A DNA stretch of 64,000 bases, from the NCBI GenBank assembly GCA_017647145.1, contig JAGCLD010000032.1, positions 1 to 64,000 of the forward strand, read 5' to 3'. This stretch comes from Paludibacteraceae bacterium. Lineage in GTDB: Bacteria; Bacteroidota; Bacteroidia; Bacteroidales; Paludibacteraceae. Made by a program: the position numbers and the translations under genes. The notes under the pieces are model-generated. The model had not been told where the DNA came from and made no database searches. It saw only the letters and a list, made by a program, of their open reading frames with translations. This document shows, piece by piece, positions 44,901 through 51,898 of the stretch (positions within the stretch are counted from its first letter, which is position 1; every line of letters starts with the position of its first letter).

Positions 44901-45413
44901 GCTTCCGCTTCCGAGCACACCGTTGTCAGCCACTTTTTTTAGTTGTCGATAGAGGCGTACGGTTCTGGTTCCGGCAGGGGGTGCGATGTTGGTGTGGTTG
45001 CTGCTGCAGTCGCTGTCATATCCTACGAATGGCGCTAATTCTTTGTTGTCATAGGATGTGGTGCTCATCGGGCCGTTCCAGTAGATGATAGCGGCGTTTT
45101 GTGCGCTTCCGCTTGAGTTGTAACTTCCTCGGAAAGAGATGGCTTTCATGTCTACTGATGCCTTGATTTCTACATAATTCAGGTCGGCTGTTGTGGGGGT
45201 GTTTTTTATTTCCACAATGTCTTCTTTAGCATTTTTGTCGTAACAAATTTGTTGACCGGCCTTGATGGCAAAGTCGGTGGACACTGTGATGCCGTCTTTG
45301 GTAGTGCCGGCTACAATTTCTGCAGGTGTGAATGTGACGTCTTTTGCAAATGTAAAGAGTGAACACGCACAGAGTGTGCAAAGCAGAACAAAAATCTTAC
45401 CTTTGTGTTTCAT
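41967..45413 (-). CDS. Large secreted surface protein with type IX sorting tail
   Basis: Starting at MKHKGKIFVLLCTLCACSLF (45413), which is a clean signal peptide, the protein has 1148 residues; an upstream in-frame extension of 64 codons is not credible. In order: a beta-rich N-terminal domain, a FTVNGVKATINQADKTIT module, a malectin-like or carbohydrate-binding stretch, three or four Ig-like repeats rich in Thr and Gly, a class I amidotransferase-like domain (LVLYLYKTKPTDPD, later ILSAAGGRSIQ), a second FTVNGKAATINQNSNTIT module, and a C-terminal YLYNVSGVRVAAS...GIYLIQTSNNTLKIIK sorting tail. It is probably exported by the type IX system and attached to the cell surface. The role is unknown. 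Confidence 0.8.
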   Translation of the reverse strand: MKHKGKIFVLLCTLCACSLFTFAKDVTFTPAEIVAGTTKDGITVSTDFAIKAGQQICYDKNAKEDIVEIKNTPTTADLNYVEIKASVDMKAISFRGSYNSSGSAQNAAIIYWNGPMSTTSYDNKELAPFVGYDSDCSSNHTNIAPPAGTRTVRLYRQLKKVADNGVLGSGSNYGSGKTIRLAGITVTIDGEGGGEVTPPSTTEPAITAFTVNGVKATINQADKTITATLAEGTNLTSLTPTVSISNADSYTPQGAQNFTNPVTYTVTKGTQNVTYTVTLTAKTPTTPDTPPAGGDVPATKLTIHEPEIYETPKPLGGWGSELTHYNGREYETYYMLRYKPASSTIAGIGVTNNGNGYVITDPNISGADVNFEALDGWLKGVHSGSTGGDDGALEAEVPATEEFAAMPGFVKMKNNNYIEMHIQGYDQFRVMGDDNNATESKGKHLIVYIDGEKQPMTLSTEFTVRTFNITTGEHLIRVEAVGGSNCAVAAFSLRLSNEARVKHLDGNDSTQVVYQTQKIAPVRYALRNQGSLALTWEGAEATGITLSPNATGDTVTLSGTANAPSGKYTYKITALNPQGNPTHSLTGTFTITTQVVGPDTINVDIDDAMRTVAYYCYANDLNDVTLTWKAGAAPAGIRTSTDNTAHLLLIEGTPTVAGKYEFTITVKGGNTIHGVLIVNIPAPSYTIDSKQSVVRVKAGTAIYPEIVWTVKFASNVTVSGLPQGVTGTFKDTLFTISGTPATQTSYPKEYTYTLTSTSAYDAKLNNTMTGKIIVLDPNAKLVLYLYKTKPTDPDAIEKHVGDYYSLTARQAENNTLDPKLYKEYSAVIISETVDATNPEVIDIIQNIDIPVLSFKSFTYSKSRLNWGLPDNGAEGNTDITVKQASHPIFKGMNLKENDVLSILSAAGGRSIQPADVYLQGSICVAMAPKRSDDMMATAIHDVPGKLRKAGFNSRYILLPISSQSYAYFNTTTHKLIDNALAYLTNQAEQQFAAPSLEIRTFTVNGKAATINQNSNTITLVLNEKDADTSALTPVLTLAGTGVEVTPANGETVDFSNSYRRPVEYIVSDMIQTRTYRVSITTPTDLENSQTEEIYFDGHTIYNPAAQMIYLYNVSGVRVAASNTDINMSSFPQGIYLIQTSNNTLKIIK

Positions 45414-45464
45414 TGTACGATTATTTTTTGAGTTAATATTTGTTGCGTATACATTTTGACAAGC

Positions 45465-45472
45465 AAAGATAC
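45465..45472 (-). promoter_or_regulatory. -7 box of the surface protein gene
   Basis: TATCTTTG on the minus strand, 51 bp before the chosen ATG. No -33 TTTG is seen at 19-21 bp. Its position inside the longer frame supports the downstream start. Confidence 0.55.
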
Positions 45473-45643
45473 CATATCTGAATTTGTGTGATGGGGGCGT
45501 ATTGCCACAATAGGTGTAATAATTGCCACTTGTGGTAGTGTGTGGGGTGTTTGGCGTGTGTTTTTTGCCATTGGTCGGGCAGGGTGCTATTTGTGTATCT
45601 CGCAATTTTGTGTTACTTTTACATTTATAAATTTTATAAACGT

Positions 45644-46249
45644 ATGAAACATAATGTTAGTTTTTTGTTGATGGCTGTGTGTGTGATGGGGTTTTCTTCG
45701 TGTTACATGCAGAAAAGTGTGATTCCTTCGGGCGGTCAGTTAGTGGCACGTGCGAATGTGGTGAAAGAGAGTGTGAAGCAAGACACTGTGAAGGCTGCTG
45801 TGGTGACTAAACCGGCTGTGGTGGTGAGTGAACTTGTAAAACCGGAAGTACAACCTGAAGTGAAGCAGGAAGTAAAACAAGAGGTAAAAACGGAGGTGAA
45901 AACGGAAGTGAAGCCTGAAACGACTGTGTCAAAGCCTGTGGTTCAGCCTGCTGAGAGCACTATGGAGATGAAGGTGCGTCGTGAGAGCTTTACAGCTGTG
46001 GATAAGGTGGATGAAGTGGTGGCTCGTAAGGATTATCATGTTGTGGTGGGTAGCTTTGGCAAGCAGGAAAATGCTGTTCGCTTGCGCTCCTTGTTGGTGA
46101 GTAAGGGTCATGCGGCGATTGTGGTGGTGAATCAGGCGGGGATGTATCGTGTGATTGTCACTTCTTGTGAGACCTATGAGTTGGCTCGTCGTGCTGCAGA
46201 TGCGGTGCGTGCTGACTATCCTGATGCTTGGATATTGGCTCAGAAGTAG
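45644..46249 (+). CDS. SPOR domain lipoprotein
   Basis: SPOR domains bind peptidoglycan strands stripped of peptides, as at division sites. The ATG at 45644 gives a lipoprotein signal (MKHNVSFLLMAVCVMGFSSC); the longer frame from 45542 is less plausible. The 201-residue protein has a charged linker at about residues 62-105 made of repeated PEVKQEV/KTEVKTEV units, then the SPOR fold (DYHVVVGSFGKQENAVRLRSLLVS and AGMYRVIVTSCETYELARR). It is divergent from the surface protein gene and shares a terminator with rpoD. Confidence 0.88.
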   Translation: MKHNVSFLLMAVCVMGFSSCYMQKSVIPSGGQLVARANVVKESVKQDTVKAAVVTKPAVVVSELVKPEVQPEVKQEVKQEVKTEVKTEVKPETTVSKPVVQPAESTMEMKVRRESFTAVDKVDEVVARKDYHVVVGSFGKQENAVRLRSLLVSKGHAAIVVVNQAGMYRVIVTSCETYELARRAADAVRADYPDAWILAQK

Positions 46250-46297
46250 TGTGTACCGGTTGTGCCGAAGCATTTTTCAGGATATGTAGTGAAAAGA

Positions 46298-46335
46298 AAA
46301 AAGGATGTACCCCATAGCAGAGTGCATCCTTTCTT
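46298..46335. terminator. Bidirectional terminator between the SPOR gene and rpoD
   Basis: AAAGGATGTAC pairs with GTGCATCCTTT (one G-U pair) around an 11-base loop, with A and T runs on both sides. Confidence 0.75.
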
Positions 46336-46351
46336 ATTTGTGTGTGGGAGG

Positions 46352-47212
46352 CTATCCCAAATAGCTTTTCAGCAAGCTTTTCTTAGAGTTTCGTTGCAAT
46401 TGTTTGATTGCGTTTTCTTTGATTTGTCTCACGCGTTCTCTCGTGAGTCCCAGCTCGTGACCGATTTCTTCAAGTGTCATTTCGGGTCGTCCGAGTCCGA
46501 AGAATTTTTTGATGATGTCTCTTTCTCTTTCATTGAGAATAGAGAGTGCTCTGTCGATTTCCAATGAGAGTGATTCGTGCATGAGCGTGTGGTCGGTGTG
46601 AGGCGCGTCTTCAGATGTCATCACGTCAATCATGCTGCTGCCTTCGTCATCACTGAGTGGAGCGTCCACAGAGAGTGTGCGATTGGATATCTTCAGTGTT
46701 TCTGCAATTTTTTCTACCGGGACGTCCAGTTTTTCTGCAATTTCTTCCACAGAAGGTTTCCGCTCGTTTTCTTGCTCCAATTGGGCAATCGCCTTGTTGA
46801 TTTTGTTTTGCAACCCTGTTTGATTCAGCGGTAGGCGCACCATGCGCGACTGTTCGGCTAATGCTTGAAGGATGGATTGTCTGATCCACCATACGGCATA
46901 GGAGATGAATTTAAATCCGCGTGTTTCATCAAACTTTTGTGCAGCTTTGATCAATCCCAAGTTTCCCTCGTTGATAAGGTCGGGCAGGCTTAGTCCTTGA
47001 CTTTGATACTGTTTTGCCACAGAAACCACGAAACGCAGATTGGCTCTTGTGAGTTTTTCCAGTGCGGCTTTGTCTCCGTTTCGGATGCGTTGTGCCAACT
47101 CGATTTCTTCTTCTACTGTGATCAAGTCTTCACGTCCGATTTCCTGCAAATACTTTTCGAGTGATTCGCTTTCGCGGTTGGTGATGGATTTGGTAATTTT
47201 TAGCTGTCTCAT
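46352..47212 (-). CDS. rpoD: Primary RNA polymerase sigma factor (Bacteroidetes type)
   Basis: It directs RNA polymerase to housekeeping promoters, in this phylum TTTG-N19/20-TAnnTTTG. The 286-residue protein is the short Bacteroidetes form without a long region 1: region 1.2 ([12 protein letters not shown]), region 2 ([38 protein letters not shown] and [10 protein letters not shown]), region 3 and region 4 ([20 protein letters not shown], here [12 protein letters not shown]). It has a promoter of the same class it recognises and a leader of about 165 nt with a long hairpin. Confidence 0.97.
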   Translation of the reverse strand: MRQLKITKSITNRESESLEKYLQEIGREDLITVEEEIELAQRIRNGDKAALEKLTRANLRFVVSVAKQYQSQGLSLPDLINEGNLGLIKAAQKFDETRGFKFISYAVWWIRQSILQALAEQSRMVRLPLNQTGLQNKINKAIAQLEQENERKPSVEEIAEKLDVPVEKIAETLKISNRTLSVDAPLSDDEGSSMIDVMTSEDAPHTDHTLMHESLSLEIDRALSILNERERDIIKKFFGLGRPEMTLEEIGHELGLTRERVRQIKENAIKQLQRNSKKSLLKSYLG

Positions 47213-47273
47213 TATGTTTATTTAGAGTTCTTTTTTTTGCTCTTTTCTAATACCTTATTTATGTTACGCAAAT

Positions 47274-47307
47274 CTTTCCGATCAATGATTTTTTCATTGT
47301 CGGAAAG
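47274..47307 (-). other. Hairpin in the rpoD leader
   Basis: On the minus strand CTTTCCGACAATGA pairs with TCATTGATCGGAAAG, a 14-bp stem with a single bulged base and a short A-rich loop. No U run follows, so it is not a terminator. It lies about 65 nt upstream of the ATG within the predicted transcript. Confidence 0.7.
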
Positions 47308-47384
47308 TGTTGTTTTGAGGCTGTGTTGCCATCTTTATTGTGTATTACATTCTTATAAACGTGAGAATGTGCTGTTTTGTTGTG

Positions 47385-47416
47385 CAAAGTTACAATAAAG
47401 GTTTGAATTTTCCAAA
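47385..47416 (-). promoter_or_regulatory. Promoter of rpoD
   Basis: TTTG (47416-47413), 20 bp, then TAACTTTG (47392-47385) on the minus strand. It lies about 35 bp from the stop of htrA, which is transcribed in the same direction upstream. The predicted leader is about 165 nt. Confidence 0.8.
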
Positions 47417-47452
47417 GATAAGTTTTGTATATTTTGTTTTGCGTGTGTGTGA

Positions 47453-48649
47453 TTAGTGTTGGGTGGGATTGTCTTTGGTGAGTATTTCTGTTGTTCCTTG
47501 TCTGTTTTGTAGTGTTACAGGGAGTGTGATGGAGGTGTTGTTGCGCAGCAGGGTGATGGTGATTTCATCGCCGGGTCTGTGTCGTCCGATTTGTTCTTGG
47601 AGTTCTGCCACTGTTTTGATGGGTGAGTTGTTGACGTGAGTGATGATGTCGCCTTCTGTGATTCCTGCCATGTGGGCTGCGCTGAGTTCCATCACGCTGT
47701 TTACGTAGGCTCCTGCCAGGGTGTGGATGTTTCTGTCTTTTGCCAGTCGGTCGGTGATGTCAGCGATTTGCACTCCGAGTATGGCTCTTTGCACGGTGCC
47801 GTGTTGTTTGAGGTCTTCTACTACTTTTTGTACAATGCTGGTGGGCACTGCAAATGCATATCCTGCATAAGAACCTGTTTCGGAAGCGATGGCTGTGTTG
47901 ATTCCTACCAATCGGCCTTGTGTGTTGACGAGTGCGCCTCCGCTGTTACCCGGATTGACAGCCGCATCGGTCTGTATGAAGGATTCGATCTTCATGGCTG
48001 CATTGAGGATGTTGATGTTTCGGGCTTTAGCACTTACAATTCCGGCGGTGACGGTGGAAGTGAGGTTGAAGGGATTGCCCACAGCCAGTACCCATTCGCC
48101 CACTTTGAGCATGTCGGAGTCGCCAAAGGTGATGGTGGGCAGTGAGTCGGCTTCGATTTTCAGCAGTGCAATGTCAGTGGTAGGGTCTGTACCGACGAGT
48201 TGTGCCGTGTAGGTGCGTTTGTCGTTGAGCACTACTTGTATCATGTCGGCTCTGTCGATGACGTGGTTGTTGGTGACGATATATCCGTCGTTGGAGATGA
48301 TTACTCCCGAGCCGAATCCCTGTTGTTGGGGTTGTGGGCGTTCTTGGTAGTGGGGTAGTCCGAAGAAAAATTCAAGGAAAGGGTCAATGACGGAGGACTG
48401 TTTTTTAGCTGTGTAGGTGGTCTTGACGTGTACTACGGCGTTTACCGACAGTTGGGCAGCTGTGGTGAAGTCGGTGTCAGCCATACGAGGGGTGTTGACA
48501 GCCGGCCTGACATAATCCGGTTGGGTGTTGTCAGGAGTGTCGGTAGTGGGTTGGAGTGAGTAGTAGTGTGTGACTCCCCATGCACATGCTGTGCTGATGA
48601 TTGCTGCTCCTATCCATGTGAGCATTGTGTGTGTGAAGTTTGTTTTCAT
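47453..48649 (-). CDS. HtrA/DegP-like serine protease with a single PDZ domain
   Basis: It is a periplasmic protease that degrades misfolded envelope proteins. The 398-residue protein has an N-terminal signal anchor (about residues 10-27), the trypsin-like domain with the catalytic triad in TNNHVID (His), TTDIALLK (Asp) and NPGNSGGAL (Ser), and one PDZ domain (residues about 285-375; ILGVQIADITDRLAK and GITEGDIITHVNN). Most Bacteroidetes Do-type proteases have two PDZ domains and about 500 residues, so this is closer to the DegS/HtrA plan. It reads toward rpoD. Confidence 0.93.
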   Translation of the reverse strand: MKTNFTHTMLTWIGAAIISTACAWGVTHYYSLQPTTDTPDNTQPDYVRPAVNTPRMADTDFTTAAQLSVNAVVHVKTTYTAKKQSSVIDPFLEFFFGLPHYQERPQPQQQGFGSGVIISNDGYIVTNNHVIDRADMIQVVLNDKRTYTAQLVGTDPTTDIALLKIEADSLPTITFGDSDMLKVGEWVLAVGNPFNLTSTVTAGIVSAKARNINILNAAMKIESFIQTDAAVNPGNSGGALVNTQGRLVGINTAIASETGSYAGYAFAVPTSIVQKVVEDLKQHGTVQRAILGVQIADITDRLAKDRNIHTLAGAYVNSVMELSAAHMAGITEGDIITHVNNSPIKTVAELQEQIGRHRPGDEITITLLRNNTSITLPVTLQNRQGTTEILTKDNPTQH

Positions 48650-48779
48650 AAGTGTTTTTGGGTTTAGGGCACTATAAAATTGTGCAGCCGGTTAGTTTTA
48701 TCCTTAAGAAGCGTTTCAAAAGTCGTGCCAAGCCGATAGGGTGTTACCTTTTTAATAAATTGCTCACGCTCAGCATAGT

Positions 48780-49090
48780 GAAAATAAGTTTACTCTCGGA
48801 CACGGCGTGCCGTGTCCCTACCGGCATTGCTTTCATAAAAGCTGGCGTAATGGTTACCCCCTCCGTTCCGCTCCGTAAACTACACTACACTCGTCCACCT
48901 TAAAGGGCGACAGTGCTTTTTTGGTTAGCTTTGTGTGAGGTGGTTTTCCTTTGGGGCTTTGGGCGGACACTGCACGCCGTGTCCCTACTTTCCACTACAG
49001 CCCCAGCCCACTACAGGCGAAACCGTCCCACAGTGAGTGTAACGAACGTCCTGTAGCGCAGCGTCCTCTAAACTCTAACCTTTCACTTTT
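48780..49090. repeat. Dispersed hairpin repeats between htrA and sdaA
   Basis: The 543-bp gap holds GGACACGGC-GT-GCCGTGTCC (48798-48817), a second imperfect copy GGACAC...GCCGTGTCC (48964-48983), a minus-strand copy of the CACTGTCGCCCTTTA element (about 48850-48915), and a CTTTCACTTTTCACTTTTTA run near 49081. Related pieces are at 18317-18420 and 41826-41905. An 83-codon frame here is an artefact of the repeats. No promoter for htrA was recognised. Confidence 0.7.
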
Positions 49091-49192
49091 CACTTTTTAA
49101 TAAAGTGCTTAGGGTTACTCTATGAATCCGTTCTCCATCTCCTTAAAGGCTTTGTGTGTGGATAGTGCATGTGGATGAGGATGAGGATGGAG

Positions 49193-50395
49193 TTATAGAG
49201 AATAACCTTTTGCCAAACCTCCTTCTCCTGTTTCTTTGTAGAGGGATGGAATGTCTTTACCGGTTTCTTTCATCACTTGTACAACTCTGTCGTAAGACAC
49301 TCGGTGGTGTCCGTCTGTGAATGAGGCATACAGGTTGGAGTCGAGTGCTCTTGCTGCTGCGTATGCATTGCGTTCGATGCAGGGTATTTGTACGATTCCG
49401 CATACGGGGTCACAGGTCATTCCGAGGTGGTGTTCTAAGGCCATTTCAGCGGCATATTCTATTTGTGCCGGGCTTCCTCCGAAGAGTTGATTGGCAGCCG
49501 CCGCAGCCATTGCGCATGCCACTCCCACTTCTCCCTGGCATCCTACTTCGGCTCCGGAGATGGATGCGTTTGCTTTGGCGATGTTGCCTATGAGTCCGGC
49601 TGTGGCGAGCGCTCTGATGATTTGTTTATCGCTGAATTCTCTGCTTTCTTGCAGGTGGTGTAACACGGCAGGCACTACTCCGGATGAGCCACATGTGGGG
49701 GCAGTGACGATGCGTCCTCCTGATGCATTTTCTTCGCTCACAGCCAATGCGTAGGCGAATACGAGTCCGCGTGATTGTAGTGATGCTCTGTATCCTTTGG
49801 CTTTGACGTAGTATGTGCTTGCTTTTCTTCTGAGGTTGAGTGGTCCGGGTAGTACGCCTTCGTTTTCTAATCCTCTTTTTATGGATTCTTTCATAACTGT
49901 CCATACTTCCATCAGGTAGTCCCAGATGTCAGTTTGTTCGCATCCGTTGACATATTCCCAATAGCTTCTTCCTGTTTGTTCACACCAGTGTAGAATTTCT
50001 GTGAGTTGTTGCATGGGGTAGAGCTGTGTGGGGTGTTCTTCTCTGGAGTGTCCGTCTGAAATGGTGCCTCCTCCCACGCTGTAAACTGTCCATGTGTCTA
50101 TGCTTTGTGCTCCTGTTCCTATGGCCTCAAATTTCATTGCGTTGGGGTGGTAGGGCAGGAATATTTTGGGTTGCCAATCAATGGTTACTTGTGTGTCGGG
50201 CGAGAATGCTGACAGTATGGCCGTGTCAGTGAGGTGGCCTTTTCCTGTGGCAGCAAGGCTTCCGTAGAGCGTGACTTTGAATTGTCGGCAGTCGGGGTGT
50301 TTATCTCTAAATGTGGTTGCCGCTTTGTGTGGACCCATTGTGTGACTGCTGGATGGTCCGAATCCGATTTTGAATATTTCTTTGATTGATTCCAT
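49193..50395 (-). CDS. sdaA: L-serine ammonia-lyase (single chain)
   Basis: It converts L-serine to pyruvate and ammonia using a [4Fe-4S] cluster. The 400-residue protein is the fused beta-alpha form: IGFGPSSSHTMGPHKAA at the N-terminus, APTCGSSGVVPAVLHHL and the C-terminal MTCDPVCGIVQIPCIERNAYAA, whose Cys residues bind the cluster. Length is typical of the single-chain type. It lies 3 bp after the BASS transporter gene, so transport and breakdown may be linked, though the transported compound is not known. Confidence 0.96.
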   Translation of the reverse strand: MESIKEIFKIGFGPSSSHTMGPHKAATTFRDKHPDCRQFKVTLYGSLAATGKGHLTDTAILSAFSPDTQVTIDWQPKIFLPYHPNAMKFEAIGTGAQSIDTWTVYSVGGGTISDGHSREEHPTQLYPMQQLTEILHWCEQTGRSYWEYVNGCEQTDIWDYLMEVWTVMKESIKRGLENEGVLPGPLNLRRKASTYYVKAKGYRASLQSRGLVFAYALAVSEENASGGRIVTAPTCGSSGVVPAVLHHLQESREFSDKQIIRALATAGLIGNIAKANASISGAEVGCQGEVGVACAMAAAAANQLFGGSPAQIEYAAEMALEHHLGMTCDPVCGIVQIPCIERNAYAAARALDSNLYASFTDGHHRVSYDRVVQVMKETGKDIPSLYKETGEGGLAKGYSL

Positions 50396-50398
50396 TTC

Positions 50399-51301
50399 TT
50401 ATTGCTTATCTTGTTTTCTTTTTTGCCATAATTGCCAACTGTTGAATAGGTTTTGCCATATTACGTATGCTCCCGGTGCGATGGCAGCAACGGGATTGAG
50501 GTAGGCATGTGTCATCCAGATGGCGAGTATGGTGTTTTTTTGTCCTAATGCTTGTCCTCCGCTGATTCGGTTGTTGTAGGTGGCTCCAATTCGTTTTCCG
50601 ATGTAGAATTGTAGTAGGCATGCGATGAGTGCGATGAGTGCTGTGATAATCGCTATGTCAGCATATTGTGTTTGGTTGATGAGTGATTGTAGTGTTTGTG
50701 CTGTTACGATTGTGAGTGATATTGCCCAGATGTAGAATCCGGCTCCATAGCATTTTGTGACGTGTTTGTGCAGGCTTGGAATGAGTGTTTTTATGATTTG
50801 TGCAGCAATGCATGGTCCGAGTAGTAGTGGGAATACTCTTTTCAGGATGATGAAGCATCCTGTGAGGAAGTTGGGGTGTTGTCCGCTTTCAATGAGTGGG
50901 AAGCAGATGGGTGCTACTATTGCTACGGATAGGTTGGAAATCAGTGTGAATGTGGTGAGGGTGGCTATGTTTCCTCCAAGTTTTCCTGTGATGACAGGTG
51001 AAGCAGTGGCTGTGGGCGCCAGTACGCATATCATTGCTCCTTGTGCTATGATAGGGTGTATGGGTCTTAGCAGGAAGTAGAGTAGGAGTCCTCCACCAAT
51101 TTGCACCAATAGGATCCACAGATGCATGGGTTCTATTTTGAGCTCTTTGATGGATAGTTTGCTGAATGTGAGGAATAGCATTGCAACTATGAGCCATGGT
51201 GTTAAGTGTCCTAATTGTGCAAGTGGTTTGTAGGCTATAGCACCGATGAGCATTGCTATGGGTAGTGTCCAGTCTTTTATAATGTGTAGGATTGCTTTCA
51301 T
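50399..51301 (-). CDS. BASS family (bile acid:Na+ symporter-like) membrane transporter
   Basis: The 300-residue protein has about nine or ten membrane helices and the family motif region LAPTATASPVITGKLGGN, followed by the later LGQKNTILAIWM and the crossover-type Asn/Gly segments. BASS proteins carry organic anions such as bile acids, pantoate or 2-oxo acids with sodium. In an operon with L-serine dehydratase a small carboxylate substrate is possible, but this is inference. The -7 box ends only 4 bp before the ATG, so the message may lack a leader. Confidence 0.85.
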   Translation of the reverse strand: MKAILHIIKDWTLPIAMLIGAIAYKPLAQLGHLTPWLIVAMLFLTFSKLSIKELKIEPMHLWILLVQIGGGLLLYFLLRPIHPIIAQGAMICVLAPTATASPVITGKLGGNIATLTTFTLISNLSVAIVAPICFPLIESGQHPNFLTGCFIILKRVFPLLLGPCIAAQIIKTLIPSLHKHVTKCYGAGFYIWAISLTIVTAQTLQSLINQTQYADIAIITALIALIACLLQFYIGKRIGATYNNRISGGQALGQKNTILAIWMTHAYLNPVAAIAPGAYVIWQNLFNSWQLWQKRKQDKQ

Positions 51302-51305
51302 GTTG

Positions 51306-51313
51306 CAAAGTTA
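51306..51313 (-). promoter_or_regulatory. -7 box immediately before the BASS transporter start
   Basis: TAACTTTG on the minus strand, 4 bp before the ATG at 51301. No matching -33 TTTG at 19-21 bp. If used, transcription would begin at or next to the start codon. Confidence 0.55.
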
Positions 51314-51383
51314 CTGAATTTCCATTGATTGGTGTATTGTTGCTTTGTTAGTTTTGTTGTTTTGAGGCTGTTTGTATAAAAAA

Positions 51384-51413
51384 AGTGTGTCTTGTCATTG
51401 AGACAGACACACT
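51384..51413 (-). terminator. Terminator of the ferredoxin gene
   Basis: AGTGTGTCT (51384-51392) pairs with AGACACACT (51405-51413), followed on the minus strand by TTTTTTT. It lies 25 bp after the ferredoxin stop. Confidence 0.9.
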
Positions 51414-51437
51414 GTTTTTTTTGCATTCATCTACTGA

Positions 51438-51605
51438 TTATCCTTTGCTGATAGCAGAAGAAGGACAAACGTCAGCGCAAGTACCGCATTCGGTGCAAGC
51501 TTCTGGATCAATAGAATAGATGTCGCCTTCAGAGATAGCTCCTACTGGGCATTCGTCGATACATGTGCCGCATGCAACACAATCATCAGAAATTACGTAA
51601 GCCAT
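51438..51605 (-). CDS. 2[4Fe-4S] ferredoxin
   Basis: This small electron carrier of 55 residues has two full cluster motifs, CVACGTCIDECP (Cys9, 12, 15, 19) and CTECGTCADVCP (Cys37, 40, 43, 47). It is of the clostridial type and is the likely partner of the pyruvate oxidoreductase at 30490 and similar enzymes. It has its own promoter and terminator, so it is a single-gene unit. It was found by reading the minus strand directly, since it is too short for a 60-residue cut-off. Confidence 0.97.
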   Translation of the reverse strand: MAYVISDDCVACGTCIDECPVGAISEGDIYSIDPEACTECGTCADVCPSSAISKG

Positions 51606-51643
51606 TGTTTAATTCTTTATAATGTTAATACTAATTAGTGGTG

Positions 51644-51674
51644 CAAATGTACAGCCTTTTTCCGTATTAACAAA
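51644..51674 (-). promoter_or_regulatory. Promoter of the ferredoxin gene
   Basis: TTTG (51674-51671), 19 bp, then TACATTTG (51651-51644) on the minus strand, 38 bp before the ATG. Confidence 0.8.
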
Positions 51675-51867
51675 ATAAAAGATGGTTATTGTGTGATGAA
51701 TTTTATCGTGTTTGTGTATTTGTGTGTAGAAGTGTAGATGTAATTGGTTGATTTTATGTGTGGAATATGCTTGTTTTACTAGCTCTAAATAAGCATAGGC
51801 AGAAGTACACTTTTGCCGTACAGGAATAAAAAACATTTGATTTGTTTTATTCTCCACGCACTTTTAC

Positions 51868-51875
51868 TATCTTTG
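51868..51875 (+). promoter_or_regulatory. -7 box of the porin/membrane protein operon
   Basis: TATCTTTG, 23 bp before the ATG at 51899. The nearest TTTG is at 51841-51844, a spacing of 23 bp, slightly long. Its position rules out the longer frame from 51842. Confidence 0.65.
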
Positions 51876-51898
51876 TGCCGTCATACCAAAATTATATC

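Noticed and set aside
45414..45605. A 64-codon N-terminal extension of the surface protein
   Set aside because: The extension crosses the -7 box at 45465-45472 and hides a normal signal peptide.
48652..48903. An 83-codon frame upstream of htrA
   Set aside because: It consists of the dispersed repeats and has no ribosome site or recognisable domain.
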